A stretch of DNA of 48,024 nucleotides. Source: an uncultured bacterium. GTDB lineage: Bacteria; Myxococcota_A; Bradymonadia; Bradymonadales; Bradymonadaceae. Below, in pieces: positions 25,495 to 36,100 of this stretch. How positions within the stretch are numbered: position 1 is the stretch's first letter; each line of letters begins with the position of its first letter. The notes below the pieces were generated by a model. That model was not told the origin of the DNA. It searched no databases and saw only the letters and a list, made by a program, of their open reading frames with translations. The stretch spans positions 1 through 48,024 of the forward strand of contig CALJNB010000024.1 of assembly GCA_937981985.1 (NCBI GenBank), given 5' to 3'. Both the position numbers and the translations under genes were made by a program.

Positions 25495-28400
25495 CTAAGG
25501 CAGCGGTAATCGAACCGACCAACTGTTCTGGGAATAAGCTTCCCACAAACTCGGATCGATATCCCGGTAGGATAAGGTTTCATACACATGACCTGCCCGC
25601 ATCTTCGCGGCAACGACCGTTAAAAATAGGGGACCTTGAGTCAAAGGTACGGGGCGCTTATCAACCGCTAAAGCCGAGAAGTCAGGAAAAGTAGGTAAAA
25701 CAAATGTCGTTTCATCACCGGGAAGAAAGAATTGGTAAACAACAACACCAAACTCATTTCTCAATAAGCCGACGTAGAAGTCGGGTTCAAAAGGAGCACC
25801 ACCGGCAAAAGAAATTTGATTATTTACAACTGTGCCGCCTGGTAAAGGCCGCAACGCGTGCGGCACATCAAGTAAGGTAGGTAGTTCAATCAAGGTGCTG
25901 GGATCTGGAATCTCTAAAAGGCTTGCAATTGTAAACGGTGCGCCCAAACCTGAGAAACTTCCGCCCGAGGCAATGAAATTCATATCGGCAACCCTACCTT
26001 TGGTCTCTGGCTGTTTTCCAACTTCAATAATACTTCCCAAACCTACACCTGCGACTCGACTTTCAAAAACGCCCTCGAATCCAAAATCCCAAAAGACGTC
26101 TATTCGATTTATATCCGGTCCAGATGGTGCGAATTGTCCGTTTGTAATTTTATATTGATGGGTCTGATCAAGCGGAATATCACAAATCAAATCGACTTCT
26201 AATCGGTCTTTATCTCCAAGGAAAATAAAGCGCTCAATCGCTAAAAATTCAGGAGTGAACACGCCGCTTGGTTCATGAAAAGTTCCGCATAATCCGATGA
26301 GCGCAAGATCACCAACTCGTGACGCAATATCAAAATTGCCTTGTTGACCGATAACAATCGAATTATTCCCCGGGTTTGGAAATCCTGCCCCTGCGGTTGA
26401 AAGTTGGGTCGTCCTTACGACGTTCATATTATAGGTATCTTGTCCTTCGGGATCCGGAAGCTTACCTGCTGCTGTGATCGTACCAAAAATACTCGCCACC
26501 GGCGGTGCCGTGCCTCCGCCCTGACCCGGAGTTGGATTCAACTTATTAAGTAAGATCGTAATATTTTCGGCATCCACCGTCTGAAGGGTTGCCGTGGAAT
26601 ATCCCGCTGCTGTAGCCGTTGTCGTTTGAGCGCCGACGACGCCTGGACCCGACAAAGTGATTTGGCCATTTGCATCGGTGAAACCTTGATATTGGGTTTC
26701 AGCACGAGTGCTAAGCATCACGAATGCATCCCCCAAAGGACCTTCTGAAGAGAAAACGGTAACGTTTACTGAACCATCTACCTGACTTCCCGAAGCGCCT
26801 CCAAAACGAGATGCTGGTTCAAAATAGAAATAGGGATAGGGGCCGACCACCGAATCGGCCTCTCTTTTGACCTTCACTATAGCCTCACCCACAACATGGG
26901 CGGGAGAATAGAAAACCAAATTATTTCGATCCAGACGTTGTACGTTTTCAGCTGGAGTTCCATCTAAGGTCACCTCCAGCGTTCCGAAAAAACCAGTTCC
27001 ACGAACCTCGACGAATGTCCCCCCTGCTCTTGCGCCAGATGTTGGAGTGAAACCCCAAATTTCTAAATCGCTGGAAAAAGTAAAGGCATCAACTTGTTTA
27101 GAAACAAGATTTTCCCGATGAACAGAAACATCCACCGTTCCTGACGGATGGGAAAGCGTCGTTGCAGCGATTTCGGTATCGGAAATGATAGAAAACGGAG
27201 TCGCTACGCCATCAAATTTAACTTCACTGGTCCCGGTAAATCCTTGGCCCCGCAGCGTCACAATGGTTCCCCCGATATCGGGTCCGGACATGGGGCTTAA
27301 GGAGGTAAGAACTAAATCCTCGACGTAAGTATATGCGTTCGCCAAACGATTAACTTCCACATTTGAGATCGAGAACATCACATCGACCACACCGGCGTTT
27401 GCTGACGGAACCTGAACGTCTACGAAAGTAGGATCAGATGCTATGACAACGGCTTCTACGCCACCGAAAGCGAAGCTCGCATTCGCATCATCTAATCGGT
27501 AGCCCATCAAACGGACCGTATTCTGTCCCGATGTGGGTCCAAAATCCGGAAGAACTTTACTTAAAATCGGATTGTTGTCAGCCCGGTAATAAAAACCATC
27601 GCTAAGAACCCCGGAACTACGCGACGAGCTAACAAAAATGTCCGATAACCCAACACTATGTGGCGGCGTCTTAACGACGATCCTACCTTGATTAATGTCC
27701 ACCGAGATAATCTCGGCAGATTCGTTGTCAAAATTTACGGTGCTCGTGCTGGTGAAACCTCTGCCATAAATGACGACGGTCTCGCCGCCTGCAACGATCC
27801 CGCTCGCCGGTTCGACGCGTTCAACGTGCACTTCGTCGTAGAATTCGACCGCACGGATTTTCTCGGCTGACTCAGAAAGTGTGGTGACACGAAGATCAGC
27901 AAATCCACGAGGTCGTGGCGGAACAATAGCCCGAATCAAAGCAGGACTTATAAACTCGACATGCAATGCATCGACGCGAGAGAAACTGACTCCAACCGGT
28001 TCCCGAAAGCCAGCTCCCCGGATTTCGACTTCCGAACCTCCGATGGTCGGCAGAAGTGTCGGAGAAATGGAGTCTATTCGTAAATCTTCGACGTAATTGT
28101 AGGCGTCAACCAATGCTCTAATTTCGCCATCTGGCGCGATCGCTTTTACGGTAATCCCGCCTGCGCCACTTCCTGGCGGGACACGTCCGACCAATGATCC
28201 GCCAACGAGTTCGACTTCCATCCTCTTTGAACCCATAAAAATCGCTGTTTCGGCTAGGAGAGAATCGCCGCTAATCCTAACCAAGTTACCGCCAGAAATG
28301 GGACCGCTTTCTGGAATCACTCCCGTTATCGCAAATGGAAGTTCGCTTTGATCGGGACGGCCGAAATCAAAATTAAATCCCGTATCTTCTGGAAAACTTA

Positions 28401-28587
28401 TAGTATCGCCCGTCTGCATATCCGAAGTATCAATCACATCGGTTTTCGGACCAAAATCAGGAACATCCTTCGGCAAGACATCGTTCGGAATGAAGGTATT
28501 GGGATCGATTATGGATTCACAATCTCCGCAGCCAACGACGCCGACGAGGATAAAGAAAACAAATAGTTTTTTCAGAATTCGATTCAC
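25495..28587 (-). CDS. IPT/TIG-repeat lipoprotein with carboxypeptidase-regulatory-like domain
   Basis: This is a 1030-residue surface or outer-membrane lipoprotein. The lipobox VVGC gives lipid cysteine C20, followed by GDC. An Asp/Pro-rich linker (about 25-85) leads to about six IPT/TIG (Ig-like) repeats at 87-165, 168-250, 253-333, 338-421, 425-505 and 508-588, marked by repeated PxSGPxxGGxxVxIxGxGF text. A carboxypeptidase-regulatory-like domain follows (about 605-682, VNVTVFSSEGPLGDAFVMLS). The remaining 350 residues are of unknown fold. The start is GTG behind GGAG. It is a paralogue of the next gene upstream. No enzymatic motif is seen, so adhesion or envelope structure is the best guess. 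Confidence 0.8.
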   Translation of the reverse strand: MNRILKKLFVFFILVGVVGCGDCESIIDPNTFIPNDVLPKDVPDFGPKTDVIDTSDMQTGDTISFPEDTGFNFDFGRPDQSELPFAITGVIPESGPISGGNLVRISGDSLLAETAIFMGSKRMEVELVGGSLVGRVPPGSGAGGITVKAIAPDGEIRALVDAYNYVEDLRIDSISPTLLPTIGGSEVEIRGAGFREPVGVSFSRVDALHVEFISPALIRAIVPPRPRGFADLRVTTLSESAEKIRAVEFYDEVHVERVEPASGIVAGGETVVIYGRGFTSTSTVNFDNESAEIISVDINQGRIVVKTPPHSVGLSDIFVSSSRSSGVLSDGFYYRADNNPILSKVLPDFGPTSGQNTVRLMGYRLDDANASFAFGGVEAVVIASDPTFVDVQVPSANAGVVDVMFSISNVEVNRLANAYTYVEDLVLTSLSPMSGPDIGGTIVTLRGQGFTGTSEVKFDGVATPFSIISDTEIAATTLSHPSGTVDVSVHRENLVSKQVDAFTFSSDLEIWGFTPTSGARAGGTFVEVRGTGFFGTLEVTLDGTPAENVQRLDRNNLVFYSPAHVVGEAIVKVKREADSVVGPYPYFYFEPASRFGGASGSQVDGSVNVTVFSSEGPLGDAFVMLSTRAETQYQGFTDANGQITLSGPGVVGAQTTTATAAGYSTATLQTVDAENITILLNKLNPTPGQGGGTAPPVASIFGTITAAGKLPDPEGQDTYNMNVVRTTQLSTAGAGFPNPGNNSIVIGQQGNFDIASRVGDLALIGLCGTFHEPSGVFTPEFLAIERFIFLGDKDRLEVDLICDIPLDQTHQYKITNGQFAPSGPDINRIDVFWDFGFEGVFESRVAGVGLGSIIEVGKQPETKGRVADMNFIASGGSFSGLGAPFTIASLLEIPDPSTLIELPTLLDVPHALRPLPGGTVVNNQISFAGGAPFEPDFYVGLLRNEFGVVVYQFFLPGDETTFVLPTFPDFSALAVDKRPVPLTQGPLFLTVVAAKMRAGHVYETLSYRDIDPSLWEAYSQNSWSVRLPLP

Positions 28588-28751
28588 TGTTTCTCCGCGG
28601 TTCTATGGAACCCAAGAATGTGCTCCCAAGATTTCGGGGCACCACAAGTATGACTATTCTCGCAAATTTTTAAATGCTTTCGAGTGAGAAAAATCCTATC
28701 ATTTACAGAACAATGTTATCGAATCTGGCTGTCAGAGCGAGTTTCCAGTCA

Positions 28752-31700
28752 CTAGAACTGAATGAATCGACGAGAAAAGGAATAGGAGTCAACATCGGCG
28801 GTGGTCACATCGCTATAAGAGACATTGTCGTAATTGAAACCAAAAGACTTCTTCAGACCGATAATATCTACAACAAAAAGTCCACCGGGATAGGGAACCG
28901 GCCGCATCTCTGGTGGCAGCTGAGAAAAGTCGGGAAAATCAGGAAGACGAAAACTTCGCTCGTTACCGGGCAAGAATACGTTCCAGACTGGAGTCATCAT
29001 TGTATCTTGGATAACGACATAGAAAAATGAAGGCGATTGGTCTTGTTCCAGATCGAATTGAAATAGGCGATTCACGGGGATAATCTCGTCCTCGCCAGGT
29101 GATGTAAGATTAGCAATACCGGTAAAACCCGGAAGGTTGATTGTCTGGGAAGTGTTAACCACGTCTCGAAGAATAGCATTCGTTTGCGGTAATTCCCCAA
29201 GCCCAAATGAGCCAGCAGCAATATAGTATTTCGCGTCTGCTAAGACGCCTGTCAACGGAGCCTGACGCGAAGCCTGAATCACATCAGCGGTACCCTCGGC
29301 TATATCCATTCCACCAAAGACGCCTTCAAAACCCAAATCTAAATAGGGCTTAACCCGATTGATCACCGGCCCTCCTACAAAATTTGGAACGTGAGACAAT
29401 TTGAAAGTCAAAACGGTATTTAGTGGAATATCGAGTTCGAGATCGACCGTTTGAGTCACGCCACTTGTCGCGAAAAGGAAACGCTTAATTCCCATATTCA
29501 AGGGCTTAAAGGTTTGGGTGCTGTTGTTAAAAAGACCACCAACCGCGACAACCGCGACGTCACCAAATCGAGAATTTAAAGAATATTGCCCATCTGCGGT
29601 TACCACGTTCGCGTCACCAGGGGGTGGGTTTTCTCGGCCCGGGCTGGATTGTGTCGTTTGCACGATTGCCATTAAAAACTCATCGGGGCCTGGTTCAGCT
29701 ATCTTGTTAAGTCCTGAAACCTGACCTGTGAACACTGCGGGAGGGGTCCCAGCGGGTGGAGGGCCCTGCATGGGTGGAGGCGATAAAAATACAGTGATGT
29801 TTTCAGCGTCAACACGCTGGACAGAGGTCGAAGAAAAACCGGACGCCGCAGCTGTTATCGTTTGTTCGCCCAGAATATCGGGGCCCGACAAGGTTACCAA
29901 ACCCGCTAGGTTAGTCCGACCTTGATAAGGTGTGCTGGCATTAGTCGACAACATGACAAAAGCATCTTCGATCGGGGCCCCATCTGTTGAATAAACCGTG
30001 ATGTTAACGGCTCCATTAATTGGGTCTCCCCACGCTCCGCCGAAACGTGCCCCCGGATCAAAGTAGGTGAAATCAAAAGGCGACAATACGCTTTGTCCAT
30101 CGAGTTCAATTGAAATCCCGGCGGCACCAACCGGATGAGGCGGTGTACGAACCGCAATGGTTTGCGCATCAAGGACCTGAACATCCACACCTGGCGTTCC
30201 ATCAAACGAGACATCAGCCCCAAGGGTGAAACCTCGTCCGCGTAACTCAACATAAGTATTCCCGGCAATCGATCCCTTGATCGGAGAAAACCCAAAAAAC
30301 ATTAAGTCGCCGATGTAGGTAAACGCATCGTCTAAGGTTTGGGAAAGTCCATCACGCGAGATCGATAGATCGACGATTCCTGCATTTTGCGCAGGCGATT
30401 GAGCAACGATTTCTGTGTCTGAATTGATAGTAAACGTTGCAGCGAAGGCGCCAAACATGACGCGTTCGACATTGGTAAATCCGCTTCCTGTTATCGTGAC
30501 ATCCGTTGAACCTGTCGTAGGCCCGGTGGACGGCGAAATCCCATCTAAATTTAGGGATGTAACGTACGTAAATGCATCGTTTAAAGTCGAGATTTCGGTC
30601 GACGTGCGCGCTTCAACATCAACGATTCCTGCAGAACCCGGCGGCAGATTTACGATGGCCTGATTTTCGGATCTACTAAGAATTGATGCGGATTGACCGC
30701 CTATGTCTATTTCCAAAGTAGAGTCGTTGAGCCCGACTCCTATGATTCCAACTTCGATTCCACCATCAGTAGGCCCGATAGAAGGTGACAAAGCAGCGAT
30801 TTTTAAAGCGTTTGTTTGGTAATAATAGTATGCATTCTTACTAAGAAGTGCATCGCTATCAGTTTCAATTCTCAAATCAGCGAGCCCGATTGTACCCGGT
30901 GGCGTAATTACCAGTGCCCGATTCCCGTTTGGATCAACCGCCACTGACGGCGAAGGAATACCATCGAACTCGACATCCATTCCTGCCTCAAAACCGCTTC
31001 CATGAAAGGTAACGGAGTCTCCGCCAACGATTGAGCCAGCGGCAGGTTCGAGTCGGTCAATTGAGAGCCGGTCAAAATATTCTACCGCGTCAAATTCTAC
31101 TGCGCTTCCTATCGGACTTGATACACGAAGGTCTTTGAAGCCAACAGTATTCGGAGGCGAAACAACCCGCATCAAAGTCTTTGACGAAAAAGAATGCCGT
31201 AACCCCGTTTTACCACCAAAACTGACTCGTGAAGTATCACTAAACCCTCGCCCGCGAATCGTAACTTCGACGCCGCCTTCTGTCGGTAACTTCGATGGCG
31301 AGACCGAATCAATTTTAAGAGCGTCCGTGTAGGTAAATCCATCGTCTAGGACCAGTGTTCCGTCAGTTGGGTGAAGCACCTTAACGCTGACTGGACCGGG
31401 CGCGCTTCCCGCTGGAGTGAGTCCGACCAGATTGCCGTCCACTAAGAGTAAATCTGCTTGTCGGCTGCCAAAAAATACGACTGTATCCCGAGTGAAGCCC
31501 GTACCTTTTACGATGACTTGGGTTCCGCCTTCCACAGTTCCTAAAGGCGGAATGACCGCTTCCAGAAAGAATGCTTCTGGCCCGGTATCTGTATTCGGAA
31601 AATCAAAGGTAAAATCGGGAAACGAAACATCCGAGTTCGTATTTCCTGTGTCGCTATTTAAAGTCTCCCCCATGTCACCTTGCCCCTCATCCGGTTGAGA

Positions 31701-31838
31701 CCTTGTATCTTCGGTTAGATCCATTCCCGTTTCGACGTCGATACCGGATTGAGTCTCATCTCCGCAATCGGAGCAAGAAGCTGCGAAGAGGAAAAAAACG
31801 AGCGTTATTGCGTTGTAGAGGATTTTTGATGTGTTCAT
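28752..31838 (-). CDS. IPT/TIG-repeat lipoprotein, tandem paralogue of the 25495-28587 gene
   Basis: This is a 1028-residue lipoprotein with the same architecture as its neighbour: signal peptide and lipobox AASC (C22) followed by SDC, an Asp/Thr-rich linker, about six IPT/TIG repeats over about 90-600, and a regulatory-like domain with VNITVYSTDGAPIEDAFVML. The C-terminal 350 residues also align by eye with those of the neighbour (for example DINRIDVFWDFGFEGVFE versus GPVINRVKPYLDLGFEGVFG). The two genes are 164 bases apart on the same strand. The paralogues are clearly diverged, so the duplication is not recent. The likely role is as for its neighbour. Confidence 0.8.
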   Translation of the reverse strand: MNTSKILYNAITLVFFLFAASCSDCGDETQSGIDVETGMDLTEDTRSQPDEGQGDMGETLNSDTGNTNSDVSFPDFTFDFPNTDTGPEAFFLEAVIPPLGTVEGGTQVIVKGTGFTRDTVVFFGSRQADLLLVDGNLVGLTPAGSAPGPVSVKVLHPTDGTLVLDDGFTYTDALKIDSVSPSKLPTEGGVEVTIRGRGFSDTSRVSFGGKTGLRHSFSSKTLMRVVSPPNTVGFKDLRVSSPIGSAVEFDAVEYFDRLSIDRLEPAAGSIVGGDSVTFHGSGFEAGMDVEFDGIPSPSVAVDPNGNRALVITPPGTIGLADLRIETDSDALLSKNAYYYYQTNALKIAALSPSIGPTDGGIEVGIIGVGLNDSTLEIDIGGQSASILSRSENQAIVNLPPGSAGIVDVEARTSTEISTLNDAFTYVTSLNLDGISPSTGPTTGSTDVTITGSGFTNVERVMFGAFAATFTINSDTEIVAQSPAQNAGIVDLSISRDGLSQTLDDAFTYIGDLMFFGFSPIKGSIAGNTYVELRGRGFTLGADVSFDGTPGVDVQVLDAQTIAVRTPPHPVGAAGISIELDGQSVLSPFDFTYFDPGARFGGAWGDPINGAVNITVYSTDGAPIEDAFVMLSTNASTPYQGRTNLAGLVTLSGPDILGEQTITAAASGFSSTSVQRVDAENITVFLSPPPMQGPPPAGTPPAVFTGQVSGLNKIAEPGPDEFLMAIVQTTQSSPGRENPPPGDANVVTADGQYSLNSRFGDVAVVAVGGLFNNSTQTFKPLNMGIKRFLFATSGVTQTVDLELDIPLNTVLTFKLSHVPNFVGGPVINRVKPYLDLGFEGVFGGMDIAEGTADVIQASRQAPLTGVLADAKYYIAAGSFGLGELPQTNAILRDVVNTSQTINLPGFTGIANLTSPGEDEIIPVNRLFQFDLEQDQSPSFFYVVIQDTMMTPVWNVFLPGNERSFRLPDFPDFSQLPPEMRPVPYPGGLFVVDIIGLKKSFGFNYDNVSYSDVTTADVDSYSFSRRFIQF

Positions 31839-31871
31839 ATTTAGATCTAAGTCAAAAAAGAATATCTTCGG

Positions 31872-31900
31872 ACTATAGGACCAGATTAGCGGTGATTCAA
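31872..31900 (-). promoter_or_regulatory. Candidate promoter of the 1028-residue lipoprotein gene
   Basis: On the minus strand TTGAAT (31895-31900) and TATAGT (31872-31877) are separated by 17 bases. The -10 differs from TATAAT at one base. Transcription would start near 31865, 27 bases before the ATG at 31838. Confidence 0.5.
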
Positions 31901-31982
31901 CTAAACCCTTATTTTAATGGGTTTTATTGGGTGAGGTTCCGGCGTTCTTTGGACGTTAATACAGATATGGGCAAGGGAGAAT

Positions 31983-32264
31983 ATGAAGAACAATATTAAC
32001 GAAGAAAACATAAACAACAATGAGCTTCGATTCCGGTGGATACGAGTTGTGGACGGAATTATTTTTGGAGAGATACAGGTAGGTGTGTTGGATAACGGTG
32101 AAAGAATCGTAATTTCCCAAAGCGAGCAAAAAGACGAAATCTATGAAATTTATGATATCTGTCGCTTTTCAACTACTGAAAATCGAGACGAACGATCCAG
32201 TCACTTCCATGCGAAAGTGAAACGAGTTAATTTATCAGACCACTTTATCGAAAACCCGCGATAG
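31983..32264 (+). CDS. Small hypothetical protein
   Basis: This is a 93-residue soluble protein with an Asn/Glu-rich start and a probable small beta-sheet domain (WIRVVDGIIFGEIQVGVLD then GERIVISQ). It has no family I recognise. A good ribosome site (GGGAGA, about two bases before ATATG) and protein-like composition support it. It is divergent from the large lipoprotein gene. An imperfect hairpin spans the stop codon at 32251-32274 but lacks a T-tract. Confidence 0.55.
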   Translation: MKNNINEENINNNELRFRWIRVVDGIIFGEIQVGVLDNGERIVISQSEQKDEIYEIYDICRFSTTENRDERSSHFHAKVKRVNLSDHFIENPR

Positions 32265-32406
32265 CCGCGGTTTACAAAATTACTAAATTTCGGTCTGCCG
32301 ACACCACAGAACAAGGCAATTTACTATCTTAAATTCGCCGAACCCATCTTCAAATTCATTTACCATATAGCGGTAAATAAGCTCAACCTGGGACCGCAGA
32401 ACGACA

Positions 32407-32434
32407 AAACCGACAAACTTTCGAATGTCGGTTT
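32407..32434 (-). terminator. Hairpin downstream of tRNA-Cys, possible terminator
   Basis: AAACCGACA (32407-32415) and TGTCGGTTT (32426-32434) form a 9 base-pair stem with a 10-base loop. On the minus strand it follows the tRNA by about 28 bases and is followed by a T-rich run (TTTTGTCGTT). It is a plausible but weak terminator. Confidence 0.35.
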
Positions 32435-32461
32435 ATGGCTCAGTAAGCAATATTTTTTTAA

Positions 32462-32533
32462 AGGCGGCGGTCGGACTCGAACCGACGAATCAAGGCTTTG
32501 CAGGCCCTTGCCTTACCACTTGGCTACGCCGCC
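32462..32533 (-). tRNA. tRNA-Cys (anticodon GCA)
   Basis: This is a 72-base tRNA without encoded CCA. The acceptor stem GGCGGCG/CGCCGCC spans 32527-32533 and 32463-32469, with U73 at 32462, the discriminator typical of tRNA-Cys. The anticodon GCA lies at 32499-32501. The anticodon stem is AGGGC/GCCTT with one G-U pair, and the T arm holds GTTCGAGTCC. It has its own promoter just upstream. Confidence 0.97.
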
Positions 32534-32548
32534 ATGAGAAGGAATGGG

Positions 32549-32577
32549 AAGATAACCCGGTGCCTTATCGATGTCAA
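32549..32577 (-). promoter_or_regulatory. Promoter of tRNA-Cys
   Basis: On the minus strand a perfect TTGACA (32572-32577) is followed by a 17-base spacer and TATCTT (32549-32554). Transcription would start about seven bases downstream, some ten bases before the mature tRNA 5' end. This is the clearest promoter of the window. Confidence 0.68.
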
Positions 32578-32613
32578 TGTGAGTTTACATGCCAGCGAAG
32601 GCAAAATTAGGCC

Positions 32614-33132
32614 TCAATCTGTCAAACCTGTACCAGATGAAACAGAAACCAAAGCCGGCCGTAAGGTTCGGTCATCGGATTTCCAGCCACTTCTCAAACA
32701 TTTGACGATCTTTCCTTTCGCAATTTCATCCGAAACTTCCGCAGATATCGCCTCATGCAGCTCGGGGAAAAAAGTATCACCCGCCTCGGGCTCTACGCGC
32801 TCGATATTCTGTCGCCCGAAAGCTTGGTCAAAGCTTTTTCGTAGCCCAACCAATCCTTCTTCCATTTCGCTATCGGCAAACTGAATCGCCTCGTCGAGTG
32901 CGTCTAAGGGTGAAGCCAACGCCTCCACCAGCGCGTAGACTTTGTCTCCTTTCTGACTATCAGATTCGCGGGTTAATCTATCCAATCGTGAGGTCTCATC
33001 TTTCTTGAGACGGGCCACTACCGAGCCATGGGAAGATATGATCCGATCTAATTCTCCCTGAACTCGATGACGGTACCAAAGAAAAGCAATCGCACTGATC
33101 AAAATAACTATTCCGCTGAAAATCCAACCCAT
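32614..33132 (-). CDS. Membrane-anchored GrpE-like protein
   Basis: This is a 172-residue protein (from ATG at 33132; a GTG three bases earlier is possible). A hydrophobic segment at residues 2-20 should anchor it to the inner membrane. The rest matches GrpE, the DnaK nucleotide exchange factor: a helical stretch, LVEALASPLDALDEAI (about 68-83), then TFFPELHEAIS (120-130; compare FDPxxHEA) and RTLRPALVSVS (155-165; compare RxLRPAxVxV). The middle helix is shorter than in real GrpE. It is coupled to the hybrid kinase gene upstream (the kinase stop overlaps the start as TGATG). A membrane GrpE is unusual; the true GrpE should be elsewhere in the genome. Its role is unknown and may be local DnaK recruitment (inference). 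Confidence 0.75.
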   Translation of the reverse strand: MGWIFSGIVILISAIAFLWYRHRVQGELDRIISSHGSVVARLKKDETSRLDRLTRESDSQKGDKVYALVEALASPLDALDEAIQFADSEMEEGLVGLRKSFDQAFGRQNIERVEPEAGDTFFPELHEAISAEVSDEIAKGKIVKCLRSGWKSDDRTLRPALVSVSSGTGLTD

Positions 33133-36100
33133 CACTCAATTCCTGTTGAAGGAAAAACAACCCGAAAGGTCGTACCCTGACCGACCTTTGAATTCACTAA
33201 AATTTCGCCTTTGTGCTGTTTTACAATCTGCTTCGTGATCGCCAACCCCAGCCCCGAACCTCCGTGTCCAGAACGCGTCGTGAAAAAGGGTTCAAAAATT
33301 CGTTCCAAAACTTCCGGTGATATACCGACAGCATTATCTTCCACGATACACATCAGTCTACCCTCCCTGTGATCAAAACCCACTTTAATCTTACCGCCGG
33401 TACTAGGCATTGCGCACGCAGCATTAACGATGAGATTTACGAAAACCTGTCGCAGGTGAACCTCATTTCCCTTAACCAAGGGCACTTCACTTTCGTCAAT
33501 CACGACCAAGACGCGATGGCGTTCTATATAGGCTCGGCTCATTACGACCGCATCATCAATGACTGCACGTAACGAAACCCGGCCGTGAGGCGCTGACCCG
33601 GGATTAGCCAACGAAAGCAAATCTTTCACGAAACCATCAATTTGTTCCACACCTTCAACGATCCTTCCAAGCCGCTCAGAATCCTTCGAATCGAAAAGCG
33701 AATCCGAGTATTTTTGATGAAGGTAATCTGCGTAATTCAAAATACTCATCAAAGGATTCTTTAATTCGTGCGCAACCCCTGTAGCAAGTTGACCAAGACT
33801 GACGAGTTCTTCGGCGCGTTCCATTCGTTGGTCAAGGTCCAAAAGAGACTGTTCAGTTTGTTGACCAATCAGAACAAATCCATCGACCGTTGCACCTGGA
33901 TTGCGGTGGACTTGAATACGCAGATTCACTGAACGCCGTTCCTTGGATAACAAGACCGCGTCAAAAGCCTCTGCATTCGCGTTCGCCAAGATCGTCGCTA
34001 TAGCGTGGGATACCGCTTCTCGCGTGCTCGTCTCGAAAAACTCCAGAACATCTAGACCGTTTGCTGCTCGACCCACTAACTGATCGAAAGTTTCATTACT
34101 TACGACAACTCGTCGACGGCTATCACAAACGACGATTGCCGCATCGATGAAATTAATAAGCGAAAGCGATTCCACATTCTCGTTTTTATCATCACCTAGA
34201 ATGAAACCTAACTGTTGCGAAAAAGTCTGAAAAGCCTCTCTCTCAGCAACCGTAAACTTCTTCGCGGCTTTACGTTCAATTTGTATAAGTGTCTTTGGGG
34301 AGGTTTTGAGATGAATACGATATCCATAATTAGATGCACTCCAGGACATTTCCTCAGGTTTCGTGATATGACCGGTTAATTGACCTACCTCTCGGTGTTT
34401 AAAATCACACTCAATTTCTGACCAGGGAGATGAAGAGATCTTAACCTGATCGGTCACCCTGACAACCAAAGCATATTCGGGAAACACTTTATGAAAACAA
34501 GTTGCCATCAACTCAAGAACCTTCTGAGGAGTTCGAATCATACCAATATGGTGCATCGCGCCACTTAGTACTTCCAACATCCTTACCGGAAGGTCGAGTT
34601 CACGCTCTGAGGGCATTTCGAAAATAATTCGAAAAAAACCGCCCTTTAGCGGAAGCATCCTCAACGAAGAATATTGTAAACCTGCATCCAATATTCGCAT
34701 ATCCGCGATATAAATTTCCGCGTCGGAGATACGCACGGTTTTCGCTGTCGACCGTCCCAACAAATCCAATCTAGGTTGGTCGTTGGGACCCAAACTTAAA
34801 AACTCTCTCGCCGCGCTGTTTATTTGTACCAAAAACCCATGTTCATTTGCGACCGCGACCGGCAAAGGCAGCTCTTCCAACAGATCTAAATTTGTAGTCG
34901 GCGAGGTCACTGATTCCGCTTCAGAAGATAGATCGAGATCGATTATTTGTGTACCCGCCACATAGGGTTTAGTACGATACTCGGTGATCGCGCCAAATTT
35001 TCGAACGACTTCTGAAATTCGATTGAGCTCGTTGGTTATCGAGTCCAAGAGTTTTTCATTGCCATCCATCCTTCGGCCGAGAAGCTCAACATAACCAAAT
35101 AAGCCCGTGAGTGGCTGATTTAACTCATGCGCAGCTGCACCAGCGAGCTCGGCAACAAGCGCCTTTTTTTGAGTTTCCTCTAAGGAACGATGCGCGACCT
35201 GTAATTGTTGCTCCATCTGAATTCGGTTTCGCATGTCGACAAAAAAGCTCACTGTGGCGACCTCCTCGTCATCCTCGAAAACGGTCGAAGCTGAAATCTC
35301 AACAGGAATCTCATTTCCTAATTTATCCAAAAGAACAGATTCGTGCCGATAAAGAATTCCGGACGCCCCGCCCTCCTTCGGATCGCCAATAAGACGCTGG
35401 GTCTTCTTTAGTTCGCCGTCAGAATATAAATCAGAAAGGGTTAAACCAAGAAAAGCGTCCGGCCCATAACCGAGAATCTTTTGGGCTGCGGTATTCATCA
35501 CAAAAATCGCGCCGTCCTTCCCTGAAGCAACGATACCATCCGGCGAGGCCATGATGAGTTTTCTAAAATATTCCTGCGCGCGATGAAGTTCACGATTGGT
35601 GTGGTCTCCCTTTAGATGCTCGTTTCGGATCGATGCAAACAGGCTCGCCCGATGTACTGAACGTGCCGCAAAATCTGAAATAATTGATGCGATATATTCT
35701 TCACGATCACGACGGTAAAACTGGTCGGTATTTGTAATCACCAAAATACCAGTCAATTTCGAATTATGAATCAATGGAAAAATAGCAGATGTTCGATCAT
35801 GATCTTCAATCCAACTCCCTCCTATGGCCTCCCTCAATCTCTTCGTTTCGGGCGCATCGAGATAAAGAATCTCTTTATCAATAATCCCATCAGAGACGCG
35901 TTGTAAATTTCGTAAATCTAGGACCGAATGCCTACTCGCTTCAGAACGACTGGCGTCCTCCGGCAAAGCACGATGAAGTTCTCCGCTTTTTTGATCGCGA
36001 AAATAAAAAGCAACAGACTCTGCCCCTAGACTCGCTCCCAATCCGTCGATTAACGTCCTTAAAATCGTCGGAACATTATCTTGTGTGTTGAGTCCCTTGG

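Noticed and set aside
32425..32884. Plus-strand frames across the tRNA and GrpE-like gene
   Set aside because: They cross the tRNA-Cys and run antisense to a gene with family support.
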